This document shows positions 9,901 through 16,957 of a stretch of DNA of 64,000 nucleotides, piece after piece (positions within the stretch are counted from its first letter, which is position 1; every line of letters starts with the position of its first letter). The translations under genes were made by a program, and so were the position numbers. Source of the DNA: JAIVGV01 sp036389335 (GTDB lineage Bacteria > Acidobacteriota > Blastocatellia > Pyrinomonadales > Pyrinomonadaceae); NCBI GenBank assembly GCA_036389335.1, contig DASVQC010000089.1, positions 56,158 to 120,157 on the forward strand, given 5' to 3'. Below the pieces are notes generated by a model. That model saw nothing but the letters and a program-made list of their open reading frames with translations, did no database searches and was not told the origin of the DNA.

Positions 9901-10165
9901 GACCCCGGCGGCGGCCTTGCGCGCGGCGCAAAACAGCATCCGGCAAAGGCCGGAGTGGCGCTCGCCTCACTACTGGGCGGCGTTCACTTTGCAGGGCGAG
10001 TACGGCGCGGTCATCAAGCCCGCGCGGGCCGCGCGCGCCGCGGCGTGGTATCGGACGGCTCTGGCGTGCGGGGGGTTGTTGACGTTGCTGGCGTGCGCCG
10101 CGTGGTGGCATCGCCGCCGCCGCGGGCCGCGGGCCGCGGCGCGGGCTGAGCGTGCGGCGTGCTGA
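6947..10165 (+). CDS. Membrane-anchored TPR-CHAT protease
   Basis: 1072 residues: an N-terminal hydrophobic signal (LRGLLMLAALLLVCPA), a tetratricopeptide array over about residues 60-520, a helical linker, and a C-terminal CHAT domain with catalytic His880 (ILHLATHGF) and Cys929 (LSACQTGLG), followed by GFMYAGASSVMASLWKVDD typical of the family. A final transmembrane helix (about residues 1035-1055, LACGGLLTLLACAAWW) precedes an Arg-rich tail, so TPR and CHAT parts are probably extracytoplasmic and tethered. TPRs usually bind the partner or substrate that controls CHAT proteolysis. The GTG start overlaps the C11 peptidase stop by 4 bases. The gene ends 3 bases from the convergent anti-sigma gene. 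Confidence 0.92.
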   Translation: MRSRAASSGRALRRKGALRGLLMLAALLLVCPATPQRGQVTPGAAEAARQLAGAANDNAAGLEGRREALRKLEEAARLFEGAGELIEAAHALNRAGRLQLILNAPQSALDDHSKALDLLKQSPDAGAEVDGLNGQGAAYIRLNRGGDAERVIGRALSLSEQSGYSRGEAQALLTLSEQQNPSDHALALRTAQKSLALWQTLDDKPSRARAYARVGQYYMAQSALPEAAENYQQALAVWRDLNNPPEQAGVLIMLGYIEFRKGEWWGCISLMTQAQSMIDAGAEPEMMGQIAGAMAETFNENGMPENGLTQYQRALDFYRQSGDAHLVAYATWGLGVTHYLLKEYPEAVADFNQVLATTEKDSLWAQCYEYLGRVYIATGEYDLALTNLQSALAIYTQAGNPLEAAQARGLLGQLSRLQGRPEQARRYYKQALDAFTELSDRLNQAAVYSELGRLELKGGDYAAAQDYLRQSIDVTENVRRVPTSSDLTAAFSATVHDRYEGYGECLMRGHRLNPSLGLDARAFEVSELMRGRSLAEWLRVSGTNLVPGLDPKLADREKLLRQSLRVKEDYRVTLLAGGGKKEELGLLVAELARLEAEYKQVNDAIRALYPSYEQLTRPAAWDLRRIQTEVIADDQTALLEYSLGADESYAWVVTRDRIKSFKLPAEAEIVEAAGRVYKLLARPSAAGSEEDEEDLAAATRELSRMILSPVAAELNKRRLIVVADGALNYIPFQVLPAPSDGEPLVAAYEIVNALSASILGELRQEAARRQPTKLLAAFGNPKFAPDTARAEDRKGAETPSATQQASAARLEGALRDIELSRDSFDPSAIKPLFYAKRELASLRDSASGGETFVAEEFDATRERLLSTDLTQYAILHLATHGFLDPKRPENSGLMLSTFSRDGRSLDGFVGLQDIYQLRAPVDLVVLSACQTGLGKDVRGEGLLGLTRGFMYAGASSVMASLWKVDDEATAELMKRLYANMLREGMTPAAALRAAQNSIRQRPEWRSPHYWAAFTLQGEYGAVIKPARAARAAAWYRTALACGGLLTLLACAAWWHRRRRGPRAAARAERAAC

Positions 10166-10168
10166 CGG

Positions 10169-10963
10169 CTACCCGACGACGAAGAAATAGTTGCCGGGGA
10201 CGCGCCGCTCGGTGTTGCCGTCTTCGGCGGCGAAGAGTTTCAAAGCGTACTGACCGCGGCTGAGCTGCGCCGCCGGAATGACGACGGAGACGGATCGGGC
10301 GTCCTGCCCGACCGTCTCCAAAGGCTTAATCTCCCCGCCGGCGTTATCTAAGTTCTCTAACTCGGCCCGGTAGCGCGCGGGGCGCGACGGCCCGCCGGGC
10401 AGGGTTAAAGAAATTTTCAGCGCGTCAGCCTTGAGCGGCAGGATTACTTTAGGGGCCGCGACGCCTTCGGCGCGCGTGTTATCGACGCTCCTCGTTAACG
10501 CCAGCTCGACGAAGGTTTGGGGCTCGGACGTGTGCGGGCGCGCGAGCCACCACGCCCCGGCTATGATGACGAGCGCCGCGAGCGCGGAGGCGGCGCGCAG
10601 CCCCATGCTCTGGCCCTCCCAGAAGGCGCGCAACCGCCCGTGCCATGTCTGCCCGGCCCGCGCCGCCGCCGCCTTGTTGACAGCAGACGCATTGACAGCC
10701 GAACACTGATCGACGTGGCAGAGCAGGGCCGCCGCCATCCTCACGCGCTCGCGGCGCGCGGCGGTCGTCAGGTAGTTCCGCTCGAAGCTCTTGCGCTGCC
10801 CAGGCGCGAGTTCGCCGCGCAGGTAATCGTCGATCAGCTCTTCTTCGACCAGATTAATCTGATCGGGCCAGTCCTCTTGGGCAAAGCACTCTTCCTCGAA
10901 CCGCTCCGATTCCCCCTCGGGCAGCTCCGCCAGCAGGTAGGCGACAATGCGTTCGTCAGTCAT
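10169..10963 (-). CDS. Membrane anti-sigma factor-like protein
   Basis: 264 residues. The cytoplasmic N-terminus (ERIVAYLLAELPEGESERFE, then EELIDDYLRGEL) matches the acidobacterial anti-sigma type without a zinc HxxxCxxC motif. One transmembrane helix follows (GLRAASALAALVIIAGAWWL, about residues 120-140), then an extracytoplasmic beta-rich domain of about 120 residues ending VPGNYFFVVG. It lies 94 bases downstream of the sigma gene on the same strand, the expected order for a sigma/anti-sigma pair. ATG 10963 (MTDERI) is preferred over an upstream in-frame ATG because family similarity begins there; the ribosome binding site is weak. Its partner is presumably the sigma factor at 11058-11618. 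Anti-sigma function is inferred from context and architecture. Confidence 0.75.
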   Translation of the reverse strand: MTDERIVAYLLAELPEGESERFEEECFAQEDWPDQINLVEEELIDDYLRGELAPGQRKSFERNYLTTAARRERVRMAAALLCHVDQCSAVNASAVNKAAAARAGQTWHGRLRAFWEGQSMGLRAASALAALVIIAGAWWLARPHTSEPQTFVELALTRSVDNTRAEGVAAPKVILPLKADALKISLTLPGGPSRPARYRAELENLDNAGGEIKPLETVGQDARSVSVVIPAAQLSRGQYALKLFAAEDGNTERRVPGNYFFVVG

Positions 10964-11057
10964 TCTTTTGTAAATCCCTTCGCCGTGTGAGAGCCGGTTG
11001 GAACAGAGTCCCCTCTCCTCTATATACATATGCGCCAAATCCGCGATGTGTTGCGCG

Positions 11058-11618
11058 TTAAATTGACGCGGGGCCTTCGTGCGTGCGTTTCCGGACGCAG
11101 TCGGTCAGGACGCCGCGCAGGCGCGTGACGCGCATCCGCAGCGCCAGCACGGTGGTCTTCATCTCCTCGGCCAGCCGGCGGCGGTGTTCGGCGCGCGCGC
11201 GCCCCTGCATGCGCTGGCAGTAGGCCATCAGCAGCTCCCTCTCGTCGGCGGCCAACTGTTCGAAACACGGCTGCAATATGCGGTTGATTCGGTCAACCTC
11301 CTCGTCGCAATTGTCGGCGAGCCTCTCGACGAAATGAAGGAAGCTCGCGCCCTCGCGCTGCTCGCCGCGCCACCTTTCCATGGCGACGTTACGGGCCACG
11401 CCCATGCAATATTTGTCCACGTCGGGGACGGGCGCCCCGGCGCTGATCTTAACGGCTGCGCGGTCGATGGTCTCGTCGGCGGCCCTACCCGTGTCGGCGA
11501 TGCCACGCAGATGGAAAAAGCCGACGAGCTTCTTGTGCAGGCGCGTGTAACGGCGGCCCGCCTCCTCGGCGTCCGGGGAGAGGCTTTCCAAAAAGCGCGC
11601 AAAATCCTCGGGGCTCAT
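11058..11618 (-). CDS. ECF-type RNA polymerase sigma factor
   Basis: 186 residues. Region 2 is visible in RRYTRLHKKLVGFF and ADETIDRAAVKI, and region 4 in LAADERELLMAYCQ to MKTTVLALRMRVTRLRG, which forms the DNA-binding helix-turn-helix. It directs RNA polymerase to a regulon probably controlled through the adjacent membrane anti-sigma factor. ATG 11618 (MSPEDF) is chosen; upstream in-frame residues have no similarity. A promoter (TTGCCA/TACAAT) lies about 85 bases upstream. The group resembles ECF factors that Acidobacteriota and Planctomycetota place next to large envelope or protease genes. Sigma identity is confident, target genes are unknown. Confidence 0.87.
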   Translation of the reverse strand: MSPEDFARFLESLSPDAEEAGRRYTRLHKKLVGFFHLRGIADTGRAADETIDRAAVKISAGAPVPDVDKYCMGVARNVAMERWRGEQREGASFLHFVERLADNCDEEVDRINRILQPCFEQLAADERELLMAYCQRMQGRARAEHRRRLAEEMKTTVLALRMRVTRLRGVLTDCVRKRTHEGPASI

Positions 11619-11701
11619 GTTCCGTGTGTTCTTTGAAAATTTTGAGGGGGGAACCGACCGAGCCCTGTTTTCGCGGGCCCGGAAAATAAGAAACGCCCCG
11701 C

Positions 11702-11729
11702 ATTGTACGATTTTAACCGGGGTTGGCAA
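11702..11729 (-). promoter_or_regulatory. Sigma-70-type promoter candidate for the sigma factor operon
   Basis: On the minus strand TTGCCA (11729-11724) and TACAAT (11707-11702) are separated by 16 bases, about 85 bases upstream of ATG 11618. The whole gap 11619-11926 otherwise contains only the palindrome at 11839-11921. Confidence 0.45.
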
Positions 11730-11838
11730 GTGGTTGGGGCCATTCGGGCTGGCCCACACTGCAACGGTGTTGCGGGAAGCAGATCAAAAATGGATCGGCG
11801 GCCCAGTTAGGAATAGCGACGTGATGGCAGGACGAACC

Positions 11839-11921
11839 AAACGATGAAGTCGGATCGATGAACGATGAAGTTAAAGACAGGCGCTCTTACTTCATCGTTC
11901 GTCGTTCCGACTTCATCGTTT
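11839..11921. repeat. Intergenic palindrome with GATGAAGT repeats
   Basis: Two arms of about 33 bases (11839-11871 and 11887-11921) are near-perfect inverted copies, each holding AACGATGAAGT twice. They can form a long hairpin just beyond the stop of the decarboxylase gene (11927). It may act as a terminator or belong to the family of intergenic palindromes seen elsewhere in this window, although its sequence differs. Confidence 0.7.
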
Positions 11922-11926
11922 ACACT

Positions 11927-13417
11927 CTATCCCCCGCCGCACGCGCCCAACTGTTGACGCAGCAGCTCCCACGCTTGCGCGAGGTGTCGCTCGGTCGTCA
12001 GCAGGTTGCCGACCGCGATGCGCAGCGCGAGCCGCCCGTGCAGGCGCGTGTGCGTCAGGTAGGCCGCGCCTGTCGCGTTGACGCGCGCGAGCAGACGCTC
12101 GTTCAACTCGTCCAACTCCTCATCGCCGACGCGCTCACCCGTTCCGCCATGCGGGGCGCGCGCGCGGAAGCAGACGACGCCCATCTCGACCGGCGCGAGC
12201 AGCTCGAAGCGTTCGTCGGCCTCGACCCAGCCGGCGACGAGGCGCGCGAGGCGTCGGGCTTCGCGGATGCGCGCGGCGAGCCCCTCGCGCCCGAAGGCGC
12301 GGATGACGAACCACGCCTTGAGCGCGCGGAAGCGTCGCCCGAGCTGGATGCCGTAGTCCATGTAGTTGGGCACGGAGTCGCCCGCCCGCTCCGCGTCGCC
12401 GCGCAGGTATTCGGGCACGAGGGAGAAGACGCGGCGCAGCGATTCGGGCCGCCGCACGTAGAGCGTGCTGAAGTCTAGGGGCACGAACAGCCACTTGTGC
12501 GGGTTGAAGACGACCGAGTCGGCGCGCGCGACGCCGCGCATGACGTGGCGGCCCTCTTCGAGGAGCGCGAGCGCGCCCCCGTATGCCGCGTCGACGTGCA
12601 GCCACGCGCCGTGCTCGCGGCACACGTCGGCGATCTCCTCGACCGGATCGACGCTCGTCGCCGAAGTCGTCCCCACCGTGGCGACGACGGCGAGCGGGCG
12701 GCGGCCCGCGCGCAAGTCTTCCCCGACGGCGCGGCGCAGCGCGCCGACGCTCATCCTGTAGGCGTCGTCCGAGACGACGCGCCGCACGTTCGACTCGCCG
12801 AGGCCGAGCGTGATCGCGGCCTTCTCGACCGAGCTGTGCGCCTGATCGGAGGCGTAGAGCGTGAGCGGGGGGATGTCGGCGCGACCGGCCAGCCCCTCGC
12901 GGCGCACGCCGAAGCCGATCTCTTCGCGCGCGGCGGCGAGCGCGTGGAGCACCGCGACCGAGGCGGTGTCGTAGACGACGCCCCAGAACTCCGCGGGGAG
13001 TCCGAGCATCTGCCGTATCCAATCGAGGACGACGGATTCGAGTTCGGTGGCGGCGGGCGAGGTCTGCCACGTCATGGCCGAGACGTTGAGGGCGGCTGAG
13101 AGCATCTCGCCGATGATGCCGGGCGCGTTGGTCGTGGTGGCGAAGTAGCCGAGGAAGGAAGGGTGGCCCCAGTGGACGATGCCGGGCATGACGACGCGGT
13201 CGAAGTCGCGCAGGATTTCGTCCATCGGCTGCGCGTGCTCGGGCGGGGAGGCGGGCAGCTCCCCGATGATCGCGCCGGGCGTTTGTTCCGGCACGACGCG
13301 GCGCGTCTCGATCCCGGCGCGGTAGTCGGCGATCCAGTCGGCGACCTCGTGCAAGAGTCGGCGGAACTCTTCGTCGGGCAGGTCGCCCAGCTCCGGCGCG
13401 CGGGCTTGATCGTTCAC
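11927..13417 (-). CDS. PLP-dependent group II (aromatic-L-amino-acid type) decarboxylase
   Basis: 496-residue fold-type I PLP enzyme. The N-terminal family signature is HWGHPSFLGYFATTTNAPGI. The PLP-region motif HVDAAYGG supplies the Asp that binds the pyridine nitrogen, and the Schiff-base lysine is Lys308 in NPHKWLFVPLD. Length and motifs match DOPA/tryptophan/tyrosine decarboxylases (Pfam Pyridoxal_deC), which make arylalkylamines and CO2. Substrate is not predictable. It starts 4 bases after the stop of the glycosyltransferase gene, so the two are an operon. It sits at the edge of a likely biosynthetic cluster. Family call is firm; a glutamate-type decarboxylase is less likely from the N-terminal signature. 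Confidence 0.92.
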   Translation of the reverse strand: MNDQARAPELGDLPDEEFRRLLHEVADWIADYRAGIETRRVVPEQTPGAIIGELPASPPEHAQPMDEILRDFDRVVMPGIVHWGHPSFLGYFATTTNAPGIIGEMLSAALNVSAMTWQTSPAATELESVVLDWIRQMLGLPAEFWGVVYDTASVAVLHALAAAREEIGFGVRREGLAGRADIPPLTLYASDQAHSSVEKAAITLGLGESNVRRVVSDDAYRMSVGALRRAVGEDLRAGRRPLAVVATVGTTSATSVDPVEEIADVCREHGAWLHVDAAYGGALALLEEGRHVMRGVARADSVVFNPHKWLFVPLDFSTLYVRRPESLRRVFSLVPEYLRGDAERAGDSVPNYMDYGIQLGRRFRALKAWFVIRAFGREGLAARIREARRLARLVAGWVEADERFELLAPVEMGVVCFRARAPHGGTGERVGDEELDELNERLLARVNATGAAYLTHTRLHGRLALRIAVGNLLTTERHLAQAWELLRQQLGACGGG

Positions 13418-13421
13418 GGCG

Positions 13422-14465
13422 TCACCGTTCGGACGATGCGTCCGGCGCGGCCCTGCCGGCGACGCGCCACGCGCGGCCCGTGCCCTTCGAGAGCAGCTTG
13501 TCTCCGAACGGGTAGCCGCCGTGCGCGACGCGCCAGTAGAACGCCCAGTAGGTGCTCGCGGCGCGCTCCGCGATCCAGAGCGGCGCGTAGAGGCAGAGCC
13601 GCGCGGGGAAGAAGCGCGTCGCGCCGTCGCCCAAGCCGCGGGCCGCGACGAGCGCCGCGCCGCACGCCACCGCCGCGACGAAAGCGAGCGCCCAACGCCA
13701 CCCGCCGGCGAGCAGCGCGACGAGGAGCGCGACGGGCAGGGCGGCGAAGAAGGCGGTCTTCGCGCGCATCACGAAATCCTCGTACGCCTGACGCGGCCTC
13801 TGCTCGATCCACTTCCTGAAGGTCGGCGGGCGCTTCAGGATGAAGAAGTCGCGCGCGTAACGGACGCGCGCGCCGCGCGCGCGGAAGTGGCGCACGATCT
13901 CTTCGTTGTCGAAGAGCACGTCGCCGTCGTAATGGCCGACGCGCAGCATCGCGCTCCGCCGCACGCCGAGCGTGCCGGGGTAGTCGCCCTCCGCGATCCA
14001 CGCGCGGTTGATGAGCATCCGCGCCGCCTCCGTCCTCGCCCAGAAGGGGAGCGGGCTCAGGTAGTTTTGCGGGCGCACCATCTCGTCTTCGCCGAGCAGA
14101 GAGATCATGCGCCGCACGTCGGCGCGCGTGTAGCGGATGTCGTCGTCGGCGAGGATGATGCGCTCGTTGGCGGCGAGCGCGACCCCCGTGTGGATGCCGT
14201 TGACCTTGCCGTTGAGGTACTTGTACTGCGGATCGACCGCGGCGTGGAGGCACGCGCCGCGCCACGCCTCCCCGTGCGCCGCGAAAACGTCGCGGGGCGA
14301 TCCGTCGACGACGAGCACGTCGCACCCCGCCTCGCCGAGCGCGCGGAAATAGTCTCGGAAGCTCTCCGCCGCGCGCGCGTCGAAGCGGACGCGGCGGATC
14401 GTGAGCAGGTAGGTGCAGCGCGCCGCGCCGTCGCCGTTCGTCGGGGATGAGTTTTCTGCTTTCAT
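13422..14465 (-). CDS. Membrane-associated GT-A (family 2-like) glycosyltransferase
   Basis: 347 residues. The N-terminal Rossmann-like part (TYLLTIRRV...VLVVDGSPRDVF) leads to a DDD metal/nucleotide-sugar motif in RIILADDDIRY (about residue 100) and a later FDNEEIVRHFRARG acceptor-side motif, typical of family 2 glycosyltransferases. Two or three hydrophobic helices follow (AALPVALLVALLAGGW, ALAFVAAVACGAALVAA), so it is membrane-associated. It transfers a sugar from an activated donor; donor and acceptor are unknown. It is the first gene of a two-gene operon with the decarboxylase and is divergent from the N-hydroxylase-like gene at 14787. A longer overlapping frame (13414-14520) is a low-complexity shadow. 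Confidence 0.82.
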   Translation of the reverse strand: MKAENSSPTNGDGAARCTYLLTIRRVRFDARAAESFRDYFRALGEAGCDVLVVDGSPRDVFAAHGEAWRGACLHAAVDPQYKYLNGKVNGIHTGVALAANERIILADDDIRYTRADVRRMISLLGEDEMVRPQNYLSPLPFWARTEAARMLINRAWIAEGDYPGTLGVRRSAMLRVGHYDGDVLFDNEEIVRHFRARGARVRYARDFFILKRPPTFRKWIEQRPRQAYEDFVMRAKTAFFAALPVALLVALLAGGWRWALAFVAAVACGAALVAARGLGDGATRFFPARLCLYAPLWIAERAASTYWAFYWRVAHGGYPFGDKLLSKGTGRAWRVAGRAAPDASSER

Positions 14466-14786
14466 ATCGTGCGGCGGACTTCACCCGCCTCGCCGTCGCC
14501 GCGCCCGCCGAGACGCTCACCTAACTCGCTTCACGCGTCTCCGAGATCGAGCGCACACTCCGCGGGCCGTGCGGCGTCGCGGGCTGGCCCGCCGTGCGCT
14601 CGACGGTCGCCGTCCGAGGCCCGCCAGTGTCCGCTGCCGTACCCTTAAGTCCCTTGTGGCACATAAAGTTACCTTATTACAAACTCCCTGCCACGTAATC
14701 TATACAAAATCATTCTATTTTGAGTCTCACAGTCCAAAGTAGGTCGCGCCGAGGTTCCCACGGGCGCGGGCGGAGCAAGGGGCGTT
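14466..14786. other. Divergent promoter region
   Basis: About 320 bases between the minus-strand glycosyltransferase operon and the plus-strand GntA-like operon. The middle (14650-14735) is A+T-rich against the G+C-rich background and is where both promoters most likely lie; TTGTGG/TTATTA (14654-14681) is a weak plus-strand candidate. A Shine-Dalgarno-like GGAGCAAGGGG precedes ATG 14787. Confidence 0.45.
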
Positions 14787-15602
14787 ATGTCGCAAGCGTT
14801 AGGCGCAGTTCAATCTTCTCCGGCACTAAACCCGTTCGACGGCGAAGCACGCACGAACAGCGCGTACGCGGCGTGGCGCGGGGGCAAACTCGTCCACCCG
14901 CTTGAGCCGGGGCGAAGGCCCTCTTTGCTCGCGCGGCGCGTGCATGATAGTTTTCGCGCGCACGTCCTCGATCCGGAATTTTCGTGCGTCGGCGGGAAGG
15001 CCGCGATCAAAAACGACACTTACCGCTTCGGCTTCTACGCCGGGATGAACGAGCAGGCGTCGACCGCCGGGCTGGCCTACGACCTCTGGGAGTACGTGCG
15101 CGAGCGCCCGAGTTTCGGGACGGAGTACGCGACGTTCGTCGCGAGCTTCGCCGCCCCCGACGTGCGCGACGAGCGACACTGGGAGGGCCTGCTGTGGTCG
15201 CAGCTCCAAAGCCTGCACGATCTCGACCGCGAGCACCACGCGTGGGACCCGACCGTGAGCAGCGACCCGGCAGACCCCGGCTTCTCCTTCAGCGTCGCCG
15301 GGACGGGCTTCTTCGTCGTCGGCTTGCACCCGGCCAGCTCGCGGCAGGCGCGCCGCTTCGCGTGGCCGACGCTCGTCTTCAACGCGCACGATCAGTTCGA
15401 GCACCTGCGCGAGCAGCATCAGTTCGAGCGGCTGCGCGCGACCGTGCGCGCCCGCGACTACAAGTTGCAGGGCTCGCTCAACCCCAACCTGAGCGACTTC
15501 GGCGAGGTGAGCGAGGCGCGGCAGTATTCGGGCCGCGCCGTCGAGAAGGATTGGCGCTGCCCCTTCCGCGCGCGCCGCGCGGCGGGCGGGTCTTCGGACT
15601 AG
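14787..15602 (+). CDS. YqcI/YcgG family protein (GntA-type haem N-hydroxylase candidate)
   Basis: 271 residues matching the YqcI/YcgG family: FPCVGG-type start (here FSCVGGKAAIKNDTYRFGFY), WEYVRERPSFGTEYATFVASF, HDLDREHHAWDPTVSSDP, FSFSVAGTGFFVVGLHP and FNAHDQFEHLREQHQFERL. Characterised relatives include GntA of guanitoxin biosynthesis, a haem-dependent N-hydroxylase acting on a guanidino group. Most members are uncharacterised, so haem binding and substrate here are inferred. The next gene, 60 bases on, is a DUF1989 protein, a family that includes carboxyguanidine deiminase subunits; the pairing suggests guanidino or N-hydroxyguanidino chemistry. A Shine-Dalgarno (GGAGCAAGGGG) supports ATG 14787. 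Confidence 0.8.
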   Translation: MSQALGAVQSSPALNPFDGEARTNSAYAAWRGGKLVHPLEPGRRPSLLARRVHDSFRAHVLDPEFSCVGGKAAIKNDTYRFGFYAGMNEQASTAGLAYDLWEYVRERPSFGTEYATFVASFAAPDVRDERHWEGLLWSQLQSLHDLDREHHAWDPTVSSDPADPGFSFSVAGTGFFVVGLHPASSRQARRFAWPTLVFNAHDQFEHLREQHQFERLRATVRARDYKLQGSLNPNLSDFGEVSEARQYSGRAVEKDWRCPFRARRAAGGSSD

Positions 15603-15662
15603 CGAGCGCGCCGGCGACGCCGCGAAGTTTTCGCTCAAACGCGCGAGGAGCGCACCGCGAGC

Positions 15663-16247
15663 ATGACCACCCGCTACCACCTCGAACCGCAGACCGGCGT
15701 CGGCTTCTTACTCGCGCGCGGGCAGCACCTGAAGATCATCGACCCGCGCGGCGAGCAGGTGTCCGATCTGACCGCCTTCGCGCAGGAAGACAAATCCGAG
15801 TGGCTCTCTTCGGGGCGCACCATCGACTACGCCAACACGATCTACCTGACGACCGGGCACCTGCTCTACTCGAACCGCAGCCGCCCGATGTTCACCATCG
15901 TCGAAGACACGGTCGGGCGGCACGACTTCCTGCTCACGCCCTGCAGCCCCGAGACCTTCAAGCTGCTCTACGATCACCACGACTACCACCCGAGCTGCTT
16001 CGAGAACCTGTCGCAGAGCCTCGCCCCGTTCGGCGTCGGGCCCGACATGATCCCGACGACCTTCAACGTCTTCATGAACGTCGTCGTGCTCCCTTCGGGT
16101 GAGCTGCGGATCGATCCGCCCCCCTCGCGCGCGGGCGATCACATCCTCCTGCGCGCGGAGATGAACCTGATCGTGGGCGTCACGGCCTGCTCGGCGGAAA
16201 AGTCTAACAACCACAGCTTCAAGCCGATCGACGTGGAAGTTTATTGA
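15663..16247 (+). CDS. DUF1989 (urea carboxylase-associated) family protein
   Basis: 194 residues covering a whole DUF1989 domain. Family marks are RGQHLKIIDPRGEQVSDLTAF near the N-terminus, YANTIYLTTGHLLYSN, a putative metal site FLLTPCSPETF with DYHPSCFENL, and TFNVFMNV plus DHILLRAEMNLIVGVTACSA near the end. DUF1989 proteins include the subunits CgdA/CgdB of carboxyguanidine deiminase and urea-amidolyase-associated proteins. Known deiminases of this type use two different subunits; only one is here, so it may be a homomer with another substrate. It follows the GntA-like gene in the same operon (AGGAG about 13 bases upstream) and converges on the transglutaminase-like gene. Function is inferred. 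Confidence 0.85.
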   Translation: MTTRYHLEPQTGVGFLLARGQHLKIIDPRGEQVSDLTAFAQEDKSEWLSSGRTIDYANTIYLTTGHLLYSNRSRPMFTIVEDTVGRHDFLLTPCSPETFKLLYDHHDYHPSCFENLSQSLAPFGVGPDMIPTTFNVFMNVVVLPSGELRIDPPPSRAGDHILLRAEMNLIVGVTACSAEKSNNHSFKPIDVEVY

Positions 16248-16270
16248 CCGCGGCCCGGGAGGCCCTCACC

Positions 16271-16957
16271 TCACTTCGCAGCCGCCAGCGCGAGCTGGCC
16301 GCGCTCCCTCCCGATCTTCTGCCAGCGGTTGGGGCTGACGCGGCGCGTCCCCCAGACGAACTCCGCCGCGGGGCCGGCCTGCGGCGCGAAGAAGCGCAGC
16401 GCGAGCAGCCCGCCGTAGCCGCCCGACTGTTTGGGGTTGACCCACCACCCGGCGGTCGGGTCCCACAGCCTGATCTCTTTGTCACGCACCTCGACCGCGC
16501 AGGCTTCGTGGTAGATCAGATCTTCCTTGATCCAGTGGGCGGGCACTTCGTCGCCGTCCCACCTGCTCGACCACTGGCGCGCGGCGTCGTCCGTGTACTG
16601 TTGGATGAACTGCGCCGGGTAGCTCCTCACCCCGCGGGCGGCGAACAGCTCCTGCGCGAGCGCCGCCAGCGCGCCGCAGTCGAGCGTCTTCCGCTCGACC
16701 GCCTCGCACCAGTGGATGGGCCACCGCGACGGCCCCCACGCGTACTTCAGGCGCAGCCAGCGCGGCCCCGTGTGCGGGTCGCCCGCGTTCAACTGCGAGT
16801 AGTCGGTCGAGAGCAGCCACTCGCGCGCGATGCGGCAACACTGTTCGCCGTGGTGTGAGATGGTCGAGGCGGGGAAGTGCTCCCACTTCTCCATCGCCGA
16901 GCGCGTGTCGGCGAAGTCGGTCTCGTCGAATTCGATCCTATCCTCTGCCAAAGACAT
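16271..16957 (-). CDS. Transglutaminase-like fold protein with Cys-His-Asp triad
   Basis: 228 residues with no family I can name with certainty. A transglutaminase-like triad can be read in order: Cys94 in KTLDCGALAALAQELF (the usual start of the catalytic helix), His150 in IYHEACAVEV and Asp166 in RLWDPTAGWW. Such proteins act as cysteine peptidases, transglutaminases or acyl-transfer enzymes. Start ATG 16957 is supported by AGGAG about 9 bases upstream and overlaps the end of the ATP-grasp/PLP gene by 20 bases, indicating translational coupling and joint function. In this setting it might release or transfer an amide product made by the ligase, which is inference. It ends 23 bases from the convergent DUF1989 gene. 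Confidence 0.7.
   Translation of the reverse strand: MSLAEDRIEFDETDFADTRSAMEKWEHFPASTISHHGEQCCRIAREWLLSTDYSQLNAGDPHTGPRWLRLKYAWGPSRWPIHWCEAVERKTLDCGALAALAQELFAARGVRSYPAQFIQQYTDDAARQWSSRWDGDEVPAHWIKEDLIYHEACAVEVRDKEIRLWDPTAGWWVNPKQSGGYGGLLALRFFAPQAGPAAEFVWGTRRVSPNRWQKIGRERGQLALAAAK

Noticed and set aside
5109..10165. Type III-E CRISPR (Craspase) locus
   Set aside because: Although a TPR-CHAT protease is present, there is no gRAMP effector, no Csx30/31 and no repeat-spacer array anywhere in the window.
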